From NCBI GenBank assembly GCA_020848905.1, contig JADLHG010000069.1, positions 81,542-145,541 of the forward strand: a DNA stretch of 64,000 nucleotides, written 5' to 3'. Below the pieces are notes generated by a model. That model had not been told where the DNA came from, did not search any database, and was given only the letters and a program-made list of their open reading frames with translations. Below, piece by piece: positions 1-10,291 of the stretch; position 1 is the stretch's first letter, and every line of letters starts with the position of its first letter. The DNA comes from Deltaproteobacteria bacterium. Its GTDB lineage: Bacteria; Myxococcota_A; Polyangia; GCA-2747355; JADLHG01. The position numbers and the translations under genes were made by a program.

Positions 1-1175
1 TTGGCCAGCACCCAGCGGCGGCCGTTCTCACCGAGGCGCGCGCGCTCCTCGGGATGGTCGGCGAGCTGCCGGATGGCCTCGGCGATGGCGTCGGGGTTTT
101 CGGGCTCGGCGAAGAGACCGGCCTGCGCCTCGTCGCAGACCAGCCGGCGGGCGATTCCGTCGATGGCGAGCAGGCTCGGTCGCTCGCAGGCCATGTAGTC
201 GAAGACCTTGTTCGGATAGACGGTGCGGAAGGTCGGGTTGTTCTGCAGCACGGCGGCGCCGATGTCGCAGGCGTTGACGAAGTCGGCCATGCGCTGCTTG
301 GGCTGCGGCCCGTAGAAGACGAGGTTCGTCACGCCGCGACGCCGCGTCTCGGCCTCGAGCTCCTTGCGCTCGGGACCGTCGCCCACGCAGGCGAGGAGGA
401 TGTCGGGCCGGTTCGCGAGGCGCTCGGCGGTGTCGATGAGCTGGCCGAGGGCGTTCGCCCGCCCGTGGGCCCCGGCGTACATCACGACGGTGCGGTCCCC
501 CCAGCCGAGGGAGCGGCGCACCTCGTTGTCGCGCGGCCGCGGCTGGAACAGCTCGATGTCCGCGCCGTTCGTGACCTGGCAGAGCTTGTCGCGCGGGGCG
601 AGCCCGCGCTCGACGATATTGTCCGCGAAGGCCGGCGTGAGCACGTTCACCGCGTCGGCGCTCGCGCAGGCGAAGCGTTCGAGCAGCGAGAGGATCTTGG
701 TGATCGGGGAGCTCGCGCTGAGCACGCCCGTGGTCACGGCGCTCTCGGGCCAGAGGTCGCGCACCTCGAAGACCCAGGGGACGGGGCGGAGGTGCAGGTG
801 TGCGGCCATCCAGCCCGGGATCACGGTGATCAGCGGAGGCGAGGTGGCAATGACCACGTCGTGCTTGCCGGCCAGCAGCGCGGCGGTGGAGGCCGAGAGG
901 GTGAAGCCGAAGAAGGCCCACATGCGCCCGAGGGTGCCCTTCGAGTAGCTGCCGGGCACGTGCGCGCGCAGGACGGTGGTCGCGCCGTCCTGCTCCTTGG
1001 TGACCCAGCGTCCGCGGTAGGCCTCGGGGGTCTCGCCCGTGGCGTAGTTCAGCGTCCCGGCGACGACGGTGACCTCGTGGCCGGCCTCCTGCCAGAGGCG
1101 TGCGAACTCGTTGAAGCGCGAGCCGCCGGGGGCGCCGGGAGAAAGGTAGTGCTGGTGGACGACGAGGATCTTCAT
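1..1175 (-). CDS. Glycosyltransferase family 4, WbuB-like (C-terminus beyond window)
   Basis: Probable cytoplasmic GT-B glycosyltransferase that adds a sugar during capsule, O-antigen or exopolysaccharide repeat-unit assembly. The ATG at 1175 begins a chain starting MKILVVHQHY, then SPGAPGGSRF, as in the WbuB-type GT4 family. About 391 residues are visible; the frame is open to base 1, so the end is missing. The C-terminal half shows the nucleotide-sugar fold with VVMYAGAHGRAN, then a stretch with VGDGPERKELE and later the acidic PEN segment of GT4 enzymes. It lies 22 bases downstream of the sugar-phosphate transferase gene on the same strand, so the two are probably co-transcribed. Donor and acceptor cannot be told from sequence. 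The family call is firm and the pathway is inferred. Confidence 0.85.
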   Translation of the reverse strand, partial: MKILVVHQHYLSPGAPGGSRFNEFARLWQEAGHEVTVVAGTLNYATGETPEAYRGRWVTKEQDGATTVLRAHVPGSYSKGTLGRMWAFFGFTLSASTAALLAGKHDVVIATSPPLITVIPGWMAAHLHLRPVPWVFEVRDLWPESAVTTGVLSASSPITKILSLLERFACASADAVNVLTPAFADNIVERGLAPRDKLCQVTNGADIELFQPRPRDNEVRRSLGWGDRTVVMYAGAHGRANALGQLIDTAERLANRPDILLACVGDGPERKELEAETRRRGVTNLVFYGPQPKQRMADFVNACDIGAAVLQNNPTFRTVYPNKVFDYMACERPSLLAIDGIARRLVCDEAQAGLFAEPENPDAIAEAIRQLADHPEERARLGENGRRWVLA

Positions 1176-1197
1176 GAGGGGTGGGTTCGCACGCCGA

Positions 1198-1899
1198 TCA
1201 GTTGGGGAGCGGCCGCAGCTGGGGGCGCGGGTTCGCGGGGCGCACCGGGTCGGCCGGCGGAGGGCTCGGCTGCCCCTGGAACTCGGGCATGGTCGCGTGG
1301 CCCTCCTGGCTCACCCCGTCGCCGCGCAGCACCTTCCAGACCGTGAGGGCCAGGATCTTCAGGTCGAGGCCGAGGGACCAGTGGTCCACGTACCAGAGGT
1401 CGTGGGCGAAGCGCTCGTCCCAGGTGGTCGCGTTCCGGCCGTTCACCTGCGCCCAGCCGGTGATCCCGGGGAGCACGTCGTGGCGGCGGGCCTGCTCGGC
1501 GCTGTAGCGGTCGAGGTAGCTCACGAGCAGCGGGCGCGGGCCGACGAGGCTCATCTCCCCCTTGAGCACGTTCAGGAGCTGGGGGAGCTCGTCGAGACTC
1601 GTGCGGCGCACGAAGCGGCCGACGCTCGTGAGACGCTCGGCATCGGGCAGCGCCCGTCCGTCGGGGCCCATGGCCTCGCGCATCGTGCGGAACTTGTACG
1701 CGAGGAAGATCTCGCCGGCCCGGCCCGGCCGGCGCTGGCGGAAGAGCACGGGGCTCCCCATGCTCAGGCGGATCGCGGCGGCCACGCCGAGCATCACCGG
1801 GGCGGTGACGCCGAGCGCGGTGCCGGCGAGCGCCACGTCCACCGCGCGCTTGGCGGCGAGGGCCCATCCCTGCTGAGCAGTCTTCATGCGTCGATCCAT
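1198..1899 (-). CDS. Initiating sugar-phosphate transferase (monotopic phosphoglycosyl transferase)
   Basis: Transfers a sugar phosphate from a UDP-sugar to undecaprenyl phosphate, the first membrane step of surface polysaccharide assembly. The 233-residue length fits the short PglC-like class, not the longer WbaP class with extra membrane helices. A hydrophobic re-entrant segment near residues 18-45 is followed by family motifs: PVLFRQRRPGR, YKFRTMR, the Asp-Glu pair in TSLDELPQLLNVLKGEMS, VGPRPLL and GITGWAQVNGR. The C-terminal 35 residues are Pro-rich and poorly conserved. The start at 1899 has no clear Shine-Dalgarno; an in-frame ATG at 1887 is possible. It is the upstream gene of a pair with the GT4 enzyme. 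The family is certain and the sugar unknown. Confidence 0.92.
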   Translation of the reverse strand: MDRRMKTAQQGWALAAKRAVDVALAGTALGVTAPVMLGVAAAIRLSMGSPVLFRQRRPGRAGEIFLAYKFRTMREAMGPDGRALPDAERLTSVGRFVRRTSLDELPQLLNVLKGEMSLVGPRPLLVSYLDRYSAEQARRHDVLPGITGWAQVNGRNATTWDERFAHDLWYVDHWSLGLDLKILALTVWKVLRGDGVSQEGHATMPEFQGQPSPPPADPVRPANPRPQLRPLPN

Positions 1900-2023
1900 T
1901 AATAGGGTGCGCGAGGCGCTTCAAACGTTCGCGGCGTCTAGGTCAGGGCCCGGCTCAGGTCCCGGCGAAAATAGCGGCCGCGCCCTCGCCCGTCAATTCG
2001 TGGTGGCTTGAGGCGGCGTGCCT

Positions 2024-3322
2024 TCAGCGGAGCGCCGCTCGCACGGCCTCGAGGGTGGCGGGTAGACGGTGGGGAGCGTTTCGAGGCGCTGCGCCCAGGG
2101 CCCCGGTGAAGTAGGGGAGGGTGGTGCTGGAGAACTTGCTGCCGTGGGCGGTGGCGATCACCACCACCGAGGCGCTCGCGGGGATGACCCCCTCCCGGCG
2201 GAGCCGGCGCGCGCCAGCCAGCGCCACGCCCGAGTTGGGGCAGACGTGCACTCCCGCGGCTCCCGCGGCGACCACGGCCTCGAGCGCCTCGTCGTCGGTG
2301 ACCTCGGTGACGACTCCGTCGAGGCGCTGCACGACGTCGCGCGCCTTGTCGTAGGAGACGGGATCTCCGATGCGGATCGCGGAGGCGATGGTGGGCGCGG
2401 CCGTCAGGCGCACGCGGTCGCGGAAGCCCTGGGCGTAGGCGCGGAAGAAGGGGTCGGCGGCCTGCGCCTGGGCGCCGGCGAGGCGAGGGAGCCGGTCGAT
2501 GAGGCCGAGGGCGTGAAGCTCGAGCAGGCCCTTGCCGAGGGCGCTGAGGTTCCCCGCGTTGCCCACGGGGATGACGAACCAGTCGGGCACCTGCCAGTCG
2601 AGCTGGTGCAGGGTCTCGAAGCCGATCGTTTTCTGCCCCTCGATGCGGAAGGGGTTCATCGAGTTCAGCAGGTAGATCGACCCGTCGGCGGTGAGCTGCT
2701 TCACGAGGGCCATGCAGCCGTCGAAATCCGTGTCGAGCGCCAGCACGCGGGCGCCGTAGGCGATGGGTTGCGCGAGCTGCTCGACGCTGACCTTCTCGTG
2801 CGGCAGGAGCACGATTCCGGGGAGCTCGGCGGCCGCCGCGTAGGCCGCGAGCGCGGCGGAGGTATCTCCCGTGGATGCGCAGGCCAGGCGCCGGGCGCCG
2901 ACGTGCCGCGCCCACGACACGCCGGAGGTCATGCCCCGGTCCTTGAAGGAGAGGGTCGGGTTCTCGCCCTCGTGCTTCAGGTAGACGGTGCTCGCGCCGA
3001 CGAAGCGCTCGAGGGCCGCGCGCCGGTAGAGCGGCGTGTGGCCTTCGGGGAGCGTGACGATGGCCTCCCGTGGCAAGTCGGGGAGCACGAGCTCGTGGTA
3101 GCGCCACACCCCCGACGCGTAGGGGGGCCGGAGCTCGCCGAGCCGCGCGGCGAAGCGGGCCTTCAGGTCCGGGTGCCGCCGCTTCAGCGCGGCCAGATCG
3201 TGCTCTACGACCAGCAGGTCGCCGCAGCCGGGGCAGGCGAACTGGGCCGTGTCGACGGGGGCCTCGCGGTGACAGGCGATGCAGGCCAGGCGCGAGAGGC
3301 GGGGGGGCTCGGGGATCGACAT
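2024..3322 (-). CDS. thrC: Threonine synthase
   Basis: PLP enzyme that converts O-phosphohomoserine to threonine and phosphate. The 432-residue protein starts with a zinc-ribbon-like segment (CIAC near residue 14, CPGC near 30) of the class that carries a small N-terminal ribbon. The PLP-binding Lys is K127 in LSFKDRGMTSG, and the Gly-rich phosphate loop is VGNAGNLSALGKG. Ser/Thr-rich cofactor segments such as STGDTSAALAAYA are also present. It appears monocistronic; the next gene on this strand begins 124 bases downstream. The closest alternative would be another fold-type II PLP lyase, but the pattern around K127 and the N-terminal ribbon favour threonine synthase. Confidence 0.93.
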   Translation of the reverse strand: MSIPEPPRLSRLACIACHREAPVDTAQFACPGCGDLLVVEHDLAALKRRHPDLKARFAARLGELRPPYASGVWRYHELVLPDLPREAIVTLPEGHTPLYRRAALERFVGASTVYLKHEGENPTLSFKDRGMTSGVSWARHVGARRLACASTGDTSAALAAYAAAAELPGIVLLPHEKVSVEQLAQPIAYGARVLALDTDFDGCMALVKQLTADGSIYLLNSMNPFRIEGQKTIGFETLHQLDWQVPDWFVIPVGNAGNLSALGKGLLELHALGLIDRLPRLAGAQAQAADPFFRAYAQGFRDRVRLTAAPTIASAIRIGDPVSYDKARDVVQRLDGVVTEVTDDEALEAVVAAGAAGVHVCPNSGVALAGARRLRREGVIPASASVVVIATAHGSKFSSTTLPYFTGALGAAPRNAPHRLPATLEAVRAALR

Positions 3323-3525
3323 GGACGCAGCCTACCCGCAGGGACTGTCGGAGTCGACCGCGTGACGCAAGGCGTCGAGCTGTTGCGTCGGGCGAGACGA
3401 CCGCCGGGGGACCTCTCTCCAGGGACACGAAACGGGGGCGTGTGGGAGGGCGGGCTCGGGGGCCGAAACGGGGGATTCTGCGCACATGCGGACCCGGTGT
3501 CGGGCCGCGTCAGCCGACGCGTCCG

Positions 3526-3541
3526 CGGCATGGCGGTTGCT
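3526..3541 (+). promoter_or_regulatory. Sigma-54 -24/-12 promoter candidate
   Basis: CGGCATGGCGGTTGCT matches the sigma-54 consensus (TGGCACG, four bases, TTGCA/T) except at two positions, with the required GG-N10-GC spacing. The predicted start near 3552 leaves a leader of about 25 bases to the ATG at 3577, which has a strong Shine-Dalgarno. Confidence 0.6.
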
Positions 3542-3576
3542 CTATCCCTTCGCAACCGAGGCGAGGGAGGATGCAC

Positions 3577-3972
3577 ATGACGCCCACGACGCTGACGCAG
3601 CCCCGAGACGTGACGGTTTGCGCGAGGCTCCGCTCCGGAGAGCGTCGGGCTCAAGCGGCGCGTGACCTGGGCGCGGAGGTGCGCTGGACGCTCGAGTGCG
3701 TGCGCCGGCACCGGCAGCGCGGCGGCTTGCCGGCCGTCGGACTGGCGATGATCGAGAAGCTGCTCGCGGAGCGCGGAGCGCTACTGGCCGCCGAGGAGCT
3801 CGAGGCGCTCGAGGCGGAGTTGACGAGCTATCGGTCGGGGACGAAGGGCGCCGAGCCCGCGGCGCGCGTGCGCGGCGGCGACGAGACCGTCATCGACTTC
3901 GACCCGCCGGCCCGGATCGCCGGACCGCTGCGGCCGGTGCGTGCGATGGAGCTTCCGCTCCGAGCGTTCTAG
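3577..3972 (+). CDS. Small uncharacterised basic protein
   Basis: 131-residue protein with no recognised family. It has no signal peptide or membrane segment. Residues 15-85 are rich in Arg, Ala, Glu and Leu and look helical, including EKLLAERGALLAAEELEALE; the C-terminal 45 residues are Pro/Arg-rich and probably disordered. The start is chosen at 3577 because GAGGGAGG lies six bases upstream; an ATG at 3571 abuts that site and is unlikely. A sigma-54-like promoter precedes it. It lies 55 bases upstream of the Ser/Thr kinase on the same strand, so it may belong to that signalling unit. The composition resembles small regulators, but no function can be assigned. Confidence 0.6.
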   Translation: MTPTTLTQPRDVTVCARLRSGERRAQAARDLGAEVRWTLECVRRHRQRGGLPAVGLAMIEKLLAERGALLAAEELEALEAELTSYRSGTKGAEPAARVRGGDETVIDFDPPARIAGPLRPVRAMELPLRAF

Positions 3973-4027
3973 CGCCAGTTCAAGCTCGCGCGCGACGGGG
4001 AGCGCGAGGACCTGTAAACTACGGGCA

Positions 4028-5731
4028 ATGGACCCTGCCTCTCGGCTCCCACCGCCGGACGTGCCGGAGTGGCTCGGACGCTATGAGGTGCTCAAGTACC
4101 TCGCGTCCGGGGGCATGGCCGACCTCTTCCTCGGTCGCGTGAGCGGACTCGAGGGCTTCGAGAAGATCGTCGTCCTCAAGCGCATCCGCTCCGAGCTGGC
4201 CGCCGACCTCCGGGTAGTGCGCCTCTTCCTCAACGAGGCGCGGCTCGCGGCCAAGCTCGACCATTCGAACATCGTCCAGGTCTACGACGTCGGGGAGGAG
4301 CAGGGGCAGTACTACTACGCGATGGAGTTCGTGCCGGGCCTGGACCTGCGCGCGATCGTCAAGCGCCACGCGCGCCCGTTTCCTCTCGATGTCACGCTGG
4401 CCATCGGCGTCGGGCTCTGCGCGGGCCTGCACTACGCGCACGAGCGGGTGGACCGGGACGGGACGCCGCTGCGCCTGGTGCACTGCGACGTCTCGCCGTC
4501 CAACGTGCTCGTCAGCTACGACGGCGCGGTGAAGATCACCGACTTCGGCATCGCCCGCGCGCTGCGGGATTCGCCGGAGACGCGCCAGAGCGCGCTCTGC
4601 GGCAAGTTCGGCTACATGTCGCCGGAGCAGTGCCTCGGGCGCCCCCTCGACCAGCGCAGCGACGTCTTCGCCCTCGGGATCCTGCTCGCCGAGCTATCCA
4701 CCGGGCGGCGGCTCTTCGAGGGACCGAGCGACTACGAATCGATGAAGCTGGTGGTCGAGGACCCGCTGCCGTATCCACCGCTGCACCCCACCGAGGAGCA
4801 ACAGGCCCTCGTGCCGATCGTCCGGCGCGCCCTCGAGCGGAACCGTGACCGGCGCTACGCCTCGGCGCAGGAGCTGGAGCGCGACCTCGAGGCGCTCGCG
4901 CAGGCGAGGCGCCTCTCTCCGACCTCGCTCACGCTGCGGAGCTTCGTCGAGGCCGAATTTCCCGAGGAGGTCGAGAGCTATAGGTCCGCCAGCCCCGACG
5001 GGGACGACCTGGATCGGCACTGGGCGCAGACGAGCACGCTCGATCTGCCGCTCCAGGAGGTGCTCTCGCTGGGGCAATCGAAGGCCGTCTCGCCGCAGAG
5101 CGCGGCGTCGTCTCCCCGGCGGCCGTCGGGCCCCCTGACTCCCGTCGCGCGCGTGCCGCTTCCGGTCTCGCCCGCGGACTCGTCGCCGGCAGGCTCGTCG
5201 CCCGGAGACGCGTCGCTCGAGGACCCGGACTTCTCCACGGCGAGCGAGAACTCGGAGGAGCTGAGCTGGTCGCCGTGGCCTCCTCGGCGGAAACCGCTGG
5301 CGCTGCTCGTGGCGCTCGGGGTAGGGGCTGCGGGCCTGATCGGGCTCGGGACCTTCGGCCTCTTGCGGCTACGGGCGAACGCGCCGGTCGCGAGCGGGAC
5401 GTGGCGAGGAGAGGCGGTCGCCGACCTGCGAAGCGTGGGCGCTTCGCACGATGCGGCCGGGGTGACGCCGGACGCGGGCGGGGTGACGCCGGACGCGCGC
5501 GCGGCGATGCCGGACGCCGGCCAGGTGGCTCCGGACGCCGGTGTTGCGGACGCGCGGGGGGCCGCGTCTCCTGCGGCGGCGGAGGCCGGGGTCGCACCGG
5601 AGGCGCACGTGAAGCGCCGTCCTCCGCGGGGACGGCCGAACCGGGGCCTACCGCGGGGCGCCGCGCGCAAGCGTGGGCCCTCGCCCGCCAAGAAGCCCTC
5701 CTGGGATTTGGAGTCGGTGGCGCCACCGTAG
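4028..5731 (+). CDS. Membrane Ser/Thr protein kinase (PknB/Hanks type)
   Basis: 567-residue kinase that phosphorylates protein Ser/Thr at the inner face of the membrane. The kinase domain covers about residues 18-300: Gly-rich loop LASGGMADLFLG, ATP-binding Lys K51 in VVLKRI, catalytic loop HCDVSPSNVL (H152-D154), DFG at D172 and APE-like segment YMSPEQ. The usual Arg before the catalytic Asp is Cys, making it a non-RD kinase. A single membrane helix near residues 422-446 follows a Ser/Pro-rich linker. The outer C-terminal part is low-complexity with repeated PDAG units and then a basic Arg/Lys/Pro end. It is followed by a TPR protein and an FHA/sigma-54 activator, a likely phospho-target. 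The start at 4028 begins the conserved region; a longer upstream frame has no support. Confidence 0.93.
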   Translation: MDPASRLPPPDVPEWLGRYEVLKYLASGGMADLFLGRVSGLEGFEKIVVLKRIRSELAADLRVVRLFLNEARLAAKLDHSNIVQVYDVGEEQGQYYYAMEFVPGLDLRAIVKRHARPFPLDVTLAIGVGLCAGLHYAHERVDRDGTPLRLVHCDVSPSNVLVSYDGAVKITDFGIARALRDSPETRQSALCGKFGYMSPEQCLGRPLDQRSDVFALGILLAELSTGRRLFEGPSDYESMKLVVEDPLPYPPLHPTEEQQALVPIVRRALERNRDRRYASAQELERDLEALAQARRLSPTSLTLRSFVEAEFPEEVESYRSASPDGDDLDRHWAQTSTLDLPLQEVLSLGQSKAVSPQSAASSPRRPSGPLTPVARVPLPVSPADSSPAGSSPGDASLEDPDFSTASENSEELSWSPWPPRRKPLALLVALGVGAAGLIGLGTFGLLRLRANAPVASGTWRGEAVADLRSVGASHDAAGVTPDAGGVTPDARAAMPDAGQVAPDAGVADARGAASPAAAEAGVAPEAHVKRRPPRGRPNRGLPRGAARKRGPSPAKKPSWDLESVAPP

Positions 5732-5765
5732 TACCCTCGACACTCGATCATCTCGTGAGCTGTCG

Positions 5766-6544
5766 ATGCGCCGCTTCTGGTTGCCGCTCCTGGCACTGCT
5801 CCTCGCGCACCCGCTCGTTGCGCACGGCGCCGTTTCGCCCAAGCGCGCCGCGGCCGCGCGTGCAGAAGCCAGCGCGCTCTGGGCCGCTGGACAGCGCCAC
5901 TACGCGGCAGGCGAACTCGCCGAGGCGGTGCAGAGCTTCCGGAGGGGTTTCGCCCTCGACGGCCGGCCGGAGTTCCTCTACGCGATGGGGCAGGCCGAGC
6001 GAAAGCGTGGCAACTGCGACCGCGCGATCGTGCACTTCAAGGACTACCTGCGGCTGGCGCGGAAGGCCTCGCAGCGGGCCGCCGCGCGGCTGCAGATTCA
6101 ACGCTGCGAGGCGCTGGTCCCGCCCGAACCGCCGACTCCGCCGACGCCCGCGAAACCTCCGACTCCTCCGGTGGCCGAGCCGCCGTCGCTCGTCAGCTCG
6201 CGCCCGGCGGTGCTCGCGAGTGCGCCATCCCCCGCGGTGGACCCGGCTCCGAGCCCTCGGCCGCCGCGAGACGACGACGTTCGGCCTACCGCGCGGCGCC
6301 GATGGTACAGGGACCTGTGGGGCGGACTGCTCCTCGGACTGGGCGTGGGGGCGCTCGGCGGTGGCGGCGCGCTGGTGGGTGTGGGGAGCGCCGCGGTGGA
6401 TCCCCTGGCGTACCCGACCTACGGCGCGTACGACGAGGCGCTCTCGTCCCGGAGAGCGCTGCGCACCGCCGGGGTCGTCTCGCTCGCCGTGGGGGGCGCG
6501 CTCGTCGTGGGCAGCGTGATCCGGTACGTCGTGGCGGGTCGACG

Positions 6545-6548
<4 letters not shown>
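5766..6548 (+). CDS. Exported/membrane TPR-containing protein
   Basis: 260-residue protein with a signal peptide (MRRFWLPLLALLLAHPLVAHG). Residues 25-110 form two or three TPR-like helical pairs, with YAAGELAEAVQSFRRGFALD then FLYAMGQAERKRG and a CDRAIVHFKDYL repeat. A long Pro-rich linker (about 120-185) leads to two Gly-rich hydrophobic segments near 195-220 and 235-255, probably membrane helices, and a short basic end. This layout of signal peptide, TPR, Pro linker and paired hydrophobic helices is common in Myxococcota proteins encoded beside Ser/Thr kinases. Its stop overlaps the next start by four bases (ATGA), so it is translationally coupled to the FHA activator. The role is unknown; scaffolding of the kinase pathway is an inference. 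Confidence 0.8.
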
Positions 6549-7900
<1,352 letters not shown>

Positions 7901-7903
<3 letters not shown>

Positions 7904-7923
7904 GGGGTCTTGCCGAGCCCCTA
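7901..7923. terminator. Hairpin shared by two convergent genes
   Basis: TAGGGG (7901-7906) and CCCCTA (7918-7923) form a perfect inverted repeat with an 11-base loop, lying over both stop codons of the convergent genes. There is no T tract, so it may act as a bidirectional stop or simply limit read-through. Confidence 0.45.
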
Positions 7924-9375
7924 CAGCGGGGGTCGCTCCTCGAGCGGCGAGACGGTCACGGCCGGCTGGGGCGAGGCCACCACCGCGCGCTCGGCGGCGA
8001 TCCATTGCGCGGACTTCGCACCAGGACCCAGGCGCAGCTCGTCGATCCGCCCGTTGAACGACGCACCGCCGGTGGCGGTCATTCCCAGCGTGAGGAGGCC
8101 CGTCACGCCGGCGCTGAGTCGCGCGCCGGGAAGTGACGCCGAATACGCGGCGACCGCGTTCGCGTAGCCGTACAGGTTCGTGCCGTCGAAGGTGAGCGCG
8201 AGGTGCGTCCAGCGCTGCCGCTCCACGGGGAGCTGCACGAACTCGGTTCTGGTGCTCGTGCGCAGGTCGACCTGGAAGATGAGCAGCCCGGGGCTGTCGC
8301 CCGTTCGGCGGATGAGGCGCCCGGCGCGGAGGCTCTCCCACTGCTCGAGGACGAGCGGCTCTCCTGCGGTCCGCACCGCCTCGTCCGACGGGTAGTCCGC
8401 GTAGAGCCAGAAGGAGAGGGTGAAGCTCGTCGCGCTGGCGAGGACACTCTGGACGCCCGTGAGCTCGACGGTGTCCGCCGCCGCGTCGAAGCCCGCGGCG
8501 GAGGCGGCGGGACCGGGCAGCTCGGTGAGGGGGCCGCGGCCCAGCGCGGTGTAGCCGCCGGGGGCGCTGTTTGTGAGCACGCTCGCGGCGGCGTCCGAGA
8601 GGTGCAGCACCGCGCGGTAGTCGGGCCATACCTCCGGCGGAGGGGGCGGCCCGGGGGGCGGCCCAGACCCCGTGTATCCGAAGTAGAGGTAGAAGGTGTT
8701 CATGACCCCGGCCTCGAGCCGCGGCACCTTGACCCAGGCGAACAAGGTCCCCTGCTCCTTGACCCAGCGCTCCACCTCGTGCGCGTAGACGGTCCTCTGG
8801 TCTGGTCCGACGAAGCGGAGCCCCGCAGGCGTGGCGAGGTGCGCCTTCAGATCGGGGTCGGCCGGCAGGGCCACGAGCACGGGAAAATCCATCAGCGTCG
8901 ATTTCGAGACGCCGCGCGCGACGTACACGGTCTTCCGGTAGCGATAGGTCTTGTCCCACCAGGGCGCGGGGGCTCCGTCCTGAGCTGCGTGCTCGCCCGC
9001 CGAGCCGTCGCGAACCGCCCCATCGAGACGGGCTCCGTCTCCGAACGAGGCGTCCACCACGAGCGGCGTGGTGCAGGCGCTCGACAGGTCGGCCGGGCCG
9101 TGCGCGCCGTAGCGGCGCCCGCTCGGGCAGCCGGGGTCCGGAAAGCTGCAATAGCCCGTGGGCTCGCAGGTGCCCGTCCCCCCGGACCCCTCGCACTGCC
9201 GGGTGGCGCTGCAGGTGAAAGGCGAGGGGGCGCGAGTACAGCCCTGCAGGCTGGCGGCGCCGCCGAGCGCGCACAGCAGGGCCACGACCGCGCGTCGACG
9301 GGTCGGTTTCCTCCCGGCCGACGGCTCGGAGGGCCTCGGCTCCCCGAGGGCGGGATCGTACAGCGCAGCTTTCAT
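7921..9375 (-). CDS. Secreted DUF2341/LamG-type lectin-like protein
   Basis: 484-residue exported protein. A basic N-terminus (GRKPTRRRAVVALLCALG) leads into a hydrophobic stretch ending in LQGC, a possible lipobox near residue 46. Next come a Cys-rich patch (about 50-95), a DG-rich linker, and a DUF2341 module starting near WWDKTYRYRKTVYV with FPVLVALPAD and a Pro-rich GPPPGPPPPP segment. Residues 270-470 form a concanavalin-A-like/LamG fold (FTLSFWLYADY, WTHLALTFDGTNLYGYANA, GRIDELRLG). Such proteins usually bind carbohydrate or act as surface adhesins. No catalytic motif is seen. The start at 9375 lacks a good Shine-Dalgarno and could lie further in. It is convergent with the FHA activator gene. 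Confidence 0.82.
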   Translation of the reverse strand: MKAALYDPALGEPRPSEPSAGRKPTRRRAVVALLCALGGAASLQGCTRAPSPFTCSATRQCEGSGGTGTCEPTGYCSFPDPGCPSGRRYGAHGPADLSSACTTPLVVDASFGDGARLDGAVRDGSAGEHAAQDGAPAPWWDKTYRYRKTVYVARGVSKSTLMDFPVLVALPADPDLKAHLATPAGLRFVGPDQRTVYAHEVERWVKEQGTLFAWVKVPRLEAGVMNTFYLYFGYTGSGPPPGPPPPPEVWPDYRAVLHLSDAAASVLTNSAPGGYTALGRGPLTELPGPAASAAGFDAAADTVELTGVQSVLASATSFTLSFWLYADYPSDEAVRTAGEPLVLEQWESLRAGRLIRRTGDSPGLLIFQVDLRTSTRTEFVQLPVERQRWTHLALTFDGTNLYGYANAVAAYSASLPGARLSAGVTGLLTLGMTATGGASFNGRIDELRLGPGAKSAQWIAAERAVVASPQPAVTVSPLEERPPL

Positions 9376-9590
9376 GCCAGTGACACGACCGACGCCCGAC
9401 CGTCAGGCTCTTTCGACCATACTACTCCGCGCGCGGGGGCTCCAGGTTCTCGCCCCATCGATCGAAGGCGGCTTTGCCCACGGCCGTGTGCTGGCCACTC
9501 GGGTCAGGGGATGGTCTCCGGCGGCTGCGCGGGCCGCCGTCAACCGCGCGGAATCTCGACCGGGTGGCCGTGCGCCGGCGTCGCGCGGCC

Positions 9591-9606
9591 TGGCCTCGCT
9601 CTTGCT
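9591..9606 (+). promoter_or_regulatory. Sigma-54 -24/-12 promoter candidate
   Basis: TGGCCTCGCTCTTGCT has TGGC at -24, TTGCT at -12 and exact GG-N10-GC spacing. The predicted start near 9617 gives a leader of about 27 bases to the ATG at 9644. Confidence 0.5.
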
Positions 9607-9643
9607 GTGTTGCCGGGCGGTGGCCGCTCGGGAGAAACCGCTC

Positions 9644-10237
9644 ATGAAGACCTTCACGTTGTTTGGAATGCTCGTGCTCGGCTGGGTCGCGACCGCGGGT
9701 TCCGCCGGGGCCACTCCGTCGCGCGCCGCGCAGCAGGCCGCGAGCTGGCTCGCCGGGACGGAGCTCGACCGCCTCGAGATCAAGGTGAGTCAGACGAAGG
9801 AGAACGTCTATCGCATGGAGGTTCGCCGCGGCAACAGCTGGCGGGAGTTCGACGTCAGCCGCGGGCACGACGGCGGCGAGGTCCACGTGAAGAACGTGAA
9901 CGACGAGGCCGACTGGGCGCAGGTCTGGCTGCGGCAGAGCGGCGCCGTGCGCTGGGTCTTCAACGGCTGGGGCCTTCCCACCTCGCGCGAGAAGCTCACC
10001 GGCCCCGAGCTCGCGCTGGCGCGGGTGCTGCGGCAGCTCGCGGCGCCCGGCACCGACGGAGCGCGCGTGGTGCTGAGCCGCGCGTCGGCCGACGGGGGCG
10101 CGGCGTCGCCCATCTCGGTCGCGCTCTTCAAAGGGGACCGCGTGACGCGCTGGCAGTTCCCCGCCGCCGGGAGCCGACCCCTCGGGCGGGCCACGCGTAC
10201 CCGGCACGCCGAATCCTCGGCGCGGCCCCGGAAGTAG
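9644..10237 (+). CDS. Exported protein of unknown function
   Basis: 197-residue protein with a clear signal peptide (MKTFTLFGMLVLGWVATAGSAGA, cleavage near residue 23). The mature part alternates polar strands, such as DRLEIKVSQ, YRMEVRRGNSWREFDVS and AQVWLRQSGAVRWVFNGWG, then a helical stretch with GPELALARVLRQLA. It ends in a basic tail. No catalytic motif or known family is recognised. The frame extends far upstream, but only the ATG at 9644 starts a proper signal peptide. The preceding 268 bases are non-coding and hold a sigma-54-like promoter. The next gene has its own promoter, so this is probably a single-gene transcript. Confidence 0.7.
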   Translation: MKTFTLFGMLVLGWVATAGSAGATPSRAAQQAASWLAGTELDRLEIKVSQTKENVYRMEVRRGNSWREFDVSRGHDGGEVHVKNVNDEADWAQVWLRQSGAVRWVFNGWGLPTSREKLTGPELALARVLRQLAAPGTDGARVVLSRASADGGAASPISVALFKGDRVTRWQFPAAGSRPLGRATRTRHAESSARPRK

Positions 10238-10253
10238 CCGCGGCGGGCATTAC

Positions 10254-10282
10254 TTGAGCTAGGCCAGGCTTTTCCCTACAGT
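10254..10282 (+). promoter_or_regulatory. Sigma-70-type promoter
   Basis: TTGAGC (10254-10259), a 17-base spacer and TACAGT (10277-10282) give a reasonable housekeeping promoter. The predicted start near 10289 is only a few bases before the TTG codon at 10292, so the message would be nearly leaderless. Confidence 0.5.
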
Positions 10283-10291
10283 AAGCAGAGT